From contig NZ_CP107939.1 of the NCBI RefSeq assembly GCF_036046055.1, forward strand, positions 3,038,001-3,102,000: a stretch of 64,000 nt of DNA, written 5' to 3'. The notes below the pieces were generated by a model, which saw nothing but the letters and a program-made list of their open reading frames with translations, had not been told where the DNA came from and ran no database searches. Position numbers and translations under genes: made by a program. Below are positions 61,796 to 64,000 of this stretch, in pieces. The DNA is from Nocardia sp. NBC_00403 (lineage in GTDB: Bacteria > Actinomycetota > Actinomycetes > Mycobacteriales > Mycobacteriaceae). Every line of letters starts with the position of its first letter. Position 1 is the first letter of the stretch.

Positions 61796-63784
61796 TCAGC
61801 CGGGGTGGCTGGCGGGGGTGTGGGCGGGTTGGAAGCCGCCGGTGTGGCGTGATTCTTCGGCGCGGATCACATGCATGACCGCGTTGATCAGCGCCAGATG
61901 GGTGAATGCCTGCGGGTAGTTGCCCAGGTGGCGGCCGCTGCGCGAATCGATCTCCTCCGCGTAGAGCCGTAGCGGGCTCGCGTAGCCGAGCAGTCGCTCG
62001 CACAGGTGCCTGGCTCGCTGTAACTCACCGATCTCCACCAGCGCCGACACCAGCCAGAACGAGCAGATGGTGAAGGTGCCCTCCTCGCCGCTGAGCCCGT
62101 CGTCGGTGGTTTCGGTCCGGTAGCGCAGCACCAGGCCGTTCTCGGTGAGCCGGTCGGCGATCGAGAGCACGGTGGCGCGCACCCGATGGTCGGTGGGCGG
62201 CAGGAACCGCGTCAGCACCACCAGCAGCAGTGAAGCGTCCAAGGTGTCGCCGCCGTAGGTCTGGGTGAACACTCCGTTGGCGGTCACGCCGTTGGCCAGC
62301 ACGTCGGCCTTGATCTGCTCGGCGATGGTGTACCACTCGGTGGCGTGCTCGAACTGGCCGTGCAGTTCGGCCAGTTTCGCGCCGCGATCCAGCGCCACCC
62401 AGCACATCACCTTCGACGAGGTGAAATGCTGTGGCTCGCCACGTACTTCCCAGATACCCCGGTCGGGCTCCTGCCAGTGCATGATGGCCGCGTGCACCTG
62501 GCGTTCCAGCAGCGGCCACAGCGTCTCCGGTACCTGCTGGCGCGACTTCACATGCAAGTACACGGCGTCGAGCATGGTGCCCCAGATGTCGTGCTGGTCT
62601 TGGTTGTACGCACCGTTGCCGATGCGAACCGGTCGGGCCCCGTCGTAGCCGGACAGATGGTCGAGGGTGGATTCGGTGATCTCCCGTTCGCCTCCGATGC
62701 CGTAAAGCACCTGCAGTGGAACGGGTTCGCCGTTTTCGCCGGTGGTGGCGTCGTTGAGGAAGGCGAAGAAGTCGTCGGCCTCGCGGTCGAGGCCGAGGGT
62801 GTAGAGGCCCCACAGCGCGAAGCTGGAGTCGCGCACCCAGCTGTAGCGGTAGTCCCAGTTGCGTTGGCCGCCAGGCGTTTCGGGCAGCGAGGTGGTGGCG
62901 GCGGCCATCAGCGCGCCGGTCGGTGCGTAGGTGAGGCCCTTCAAGGTCAGCGCGCTGCGCTGCAGGTAGTTGCGCCACGGATGGTCCGGGAACTTGCCGA
63001 GGGTGATCCACTGCCGCCAGCATTCGGTCGTCGCCCACATCTTCTGGGCCGCGTCCTCGAAGGTGCGTGGCGCAGGCAACTCCGACCAGGTCAGTGCGAC
63101 GAATATCTCGTCGCCCTCCTTCATCCTGGTCCTGGCGCGCGCCTCACGGCCTTCCAGCCCCAGCCGTAGATCGGTGGTCAGCACCAGCGTCGGACCCGCG
63201 CCCGGGTCGACGGTGCGCACCGCGGTGGCTTCCTCGTAGACCTTGCCTGTGTACTGCCAGTTCACCGTCGAACGGTGGTAGTCGAAGGCCGGTTCGCAGC
63301 TCATCTCGAGCTCCACCGTGCCGTTCACACACTTCACTGTGCGCAGCAGGATGTGCTCGGCATCCCAGTCCATCGGGGTACGGCGATGGGTCTTGCTGCG
63401 CTGATCGTTGTTGTGCCACGGCCCGAGTACCAGGGCGTCGCGCACGATGATCCAGCCGGTCTCGGTCTGCCAGGTGGTTTCCAGGATCATCCCGCCGGGC
63501 AGATACCTGCGCGCGGCAGGCACATTGACGCCGTACGGACCGATCCGGAAATGCCCGGCACTGCGATCGAGCATGGAGCCGAAAATGCTCGGTGAATCCG
63601 GGCGCGGCACACACATCCACTCGACTGCGCCATTGCTCGCGATCAAGCAGGTGGTCTCGCAGTCCGACAGGAACGCATAGTCGTCGATCGGCGGATAGGT
63701 GGCGTGGTGCGTTGACACCGTCATCGGACTCAACGACGGCAAGCCATCGGGTTCCTGGACGGTCAGATCATCGTAAGACGCCAT
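61796..63784 (-). CDS. GH15 family trehalase/glucoamylase-like protein, Rv2402-like (662 aa)
   Basis: N-terminal beta-sandwich (IDDYAFLSDCETTCLIASNGAVEWMCVPR … SPSIFG) and the GH15 (alpha/alpha)6 barrel with GGQRNWDYRYSWVRDSSFALWGLY and DQHDIWGTMLDAVYLH. A catalytic Glu is expected in LYAEEIDSRSG. The position and full-length similarity match Rv2402, whose group includes mycobacterial trehalases. Intracellular (no signal). Start ATG 63784; ATG 63724 is an alternative. Its 3' end is partly duplicated downstream. Confidence 0.9.
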   Translation of the reverse strand: MASYDDLTVQEPDGLPSLSPMTVSTHHATYPPIDDYAFLSDCETTCLIASNGAVEWMCVPRPDSPSIFGSMLDRSAGHFRIGPYGVNVPAARRYLPGGMILETTWQTETGWIIVRDALVLGPWHNNDQRSKTHRRTPMDWDAEHILLRTVKCVNGTVELEMSCEPAFDYHRSTVNWQYTGKVYEEATAVRTVDPGAGPTLVLTTDLRLGLEGREARARTRMKEGDEIFVALTWSELPAPRTFEDAAQKMWATTECWRQWITLGKFPDHPWRNYLQRSALTLKGLTYAPTGALMAAATTSLPETPGGQRNWDYRYSWVRDSSFALWGLYTLGLDREADDFFAFLNDATTGENGEPVPLQVLYGIGGEREITESTLDHLSGYDGARPVRIGNGAYNQDQHDIWGTMLDAVYLHVKSRQQVPETLWPLLERQVHAAIMHWQEPDRGIWEVRGEPQHFTSSKVMCWVALDRGAKLAELHGQFEHATEWYTIAEQIKADVLANGVTANGVFTQTYGGDTLDASLLLVVLTRFLPPTDHRVRATVLSIADRLTENGLVLRYRTETTDDGLSGEEGTFTICSFWLVSALVEIGELQRARHLCERLLGYASPLRLYAEEIDSRSGRHLGNYPQAFTHLALINAVMHVIRAEESRHTGGFQPAHTPASHPG

Positions 63785-63865
63785 ACCTCATCTTCGTTCC
63801 AGCTCGCCCACACGTCCACCGGCCGCCCAGCCGCGCTCGTTTATGGCTCGTTTATCCGGCGTGAG

Positions 63866-63871
63866 TAGGCT
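63866..63871 (+). promoter_or_regulatory. -10 box for the partial right-edge gene
   Basis: TAGGCT six bases before GTG 63878; leaderless-type start. Confidence 0.45.
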
Positions 63872-63877
63872 GTCGCT

Positions 63878-64000
63878 GTGCATGCGATTGCTGGTTGGTG
63901 GGACGGGTTCGAGCTCTGGGTGGCCGGGTTGCCGTTCATCCCGCAGTTCCTCGTTGTCCTGGTCGGCATGGTTCCGACCAGCTTCGCCATCGCCTACGGC
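63878..64000 (+). CDS. Partial membrane protein at the right edge
   Basis: 41 codons visible from GTG 63878: VHAIAGWWDGFELWVAGLPF followed by a hydrophobic stretch (FLVVLVGMVPTSFAIAYG). It is likely the first transmembrane segment of an integral membrane protein. The frame is open to the window end. No family can be assigned from this fragment. Confidence 0.6.
   Translation, partial: MHAIAGWWDGFELWVAGLPFIPQFLVVLVGMVPTSFAIAYG

Overview
The window is high-GC actinobacterial DNA. The right 45 kb follows the Mycobacterium tuberculosis Rv2427c-Rv2402 order (proA, MoxR/VWA pair, nadD, rsfS, phosphatase, octT, degV, comEA, comEC, holA, rpsT, ATP-grasp/alpha-E/transglutaminase trio, lepA, GH15 trehalase). 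The mycolate-group synteny, the XRE-DUF5753/DUF397 pair and the many accessory insertions point to Nocardia or a close relative (inference; no rRNA in the window). I saw no tRNA or rRNA gene.

1-7.49 kb is an accessory island. Its left part (1-2.3 kb, minus strand) holds very small phage-like genes, several preceded by a hairpin placed just upstream of the ribosome binding site, plus an HTH protein and a leader with repeated TGTCAA sites. Next come seven minus-strand genes (2646-6004), mostly overlapping by 4-8 bases, ending in a PD-(D/E)XK-like nuclease with a long charged helical tail. They are divergent from an XRE-DUF5753/DUF397 pair. The island ends inside a LigD-type polymerase gene that has lost its 3' part.

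7.9-19 kb holds a ribbon-helix-helix/MazF-like toxin-antitoxin pair, a SMI1/KNR4-HEAT protein, a RecQ-type helicase, RtcB, a glutamine synthetase-like/amidohydrolase operon whose third gene looks frameshifted, and a ribokinase.

19-36 kb is the proA to comEA block: proline synthesis, MoxR/VWA, an RsiV-like lipoprotein with a truncated paralogue, nadD-rsfS-phosphatase-octT-degV, a LexA paralogue, an FBP zinc-finger protein and an ATP-dependent DNA ligase.

36-42.8 kb holds comEC, followed by a duplicated segment carrying two near-identical secreted short peptides with a C-terminal two-cysteine motif, then holA, whose start lies in a chain of 77-bp repeats encoding overlapping micro-ORFs.

42.8-64 kb holds small membrane and redox genes, rpsT, the ATP-grasp trio, an aquaporin preceded by a single CRISPR-like repeat, a PemK-like gene, lepA, a PrrAB-like two-component system, a Pro-rich protein plus dynamin-like GTPase pair, and a GH15 trehalase-like gene.

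Three themes recur. (i) About a dozen genes have a TANNNT box 6-8 bases before the start codon, the leaderless-mRNA arrangement common in this group. (ii) Three genes (octT, comEC, the prrB-like kinase) carry in-frame minisatellites of 21, 21 and 30 bp. (iii) Three genes (comEC, aquaporin, GH15) are followed by diverged copies of their own 3' ends.
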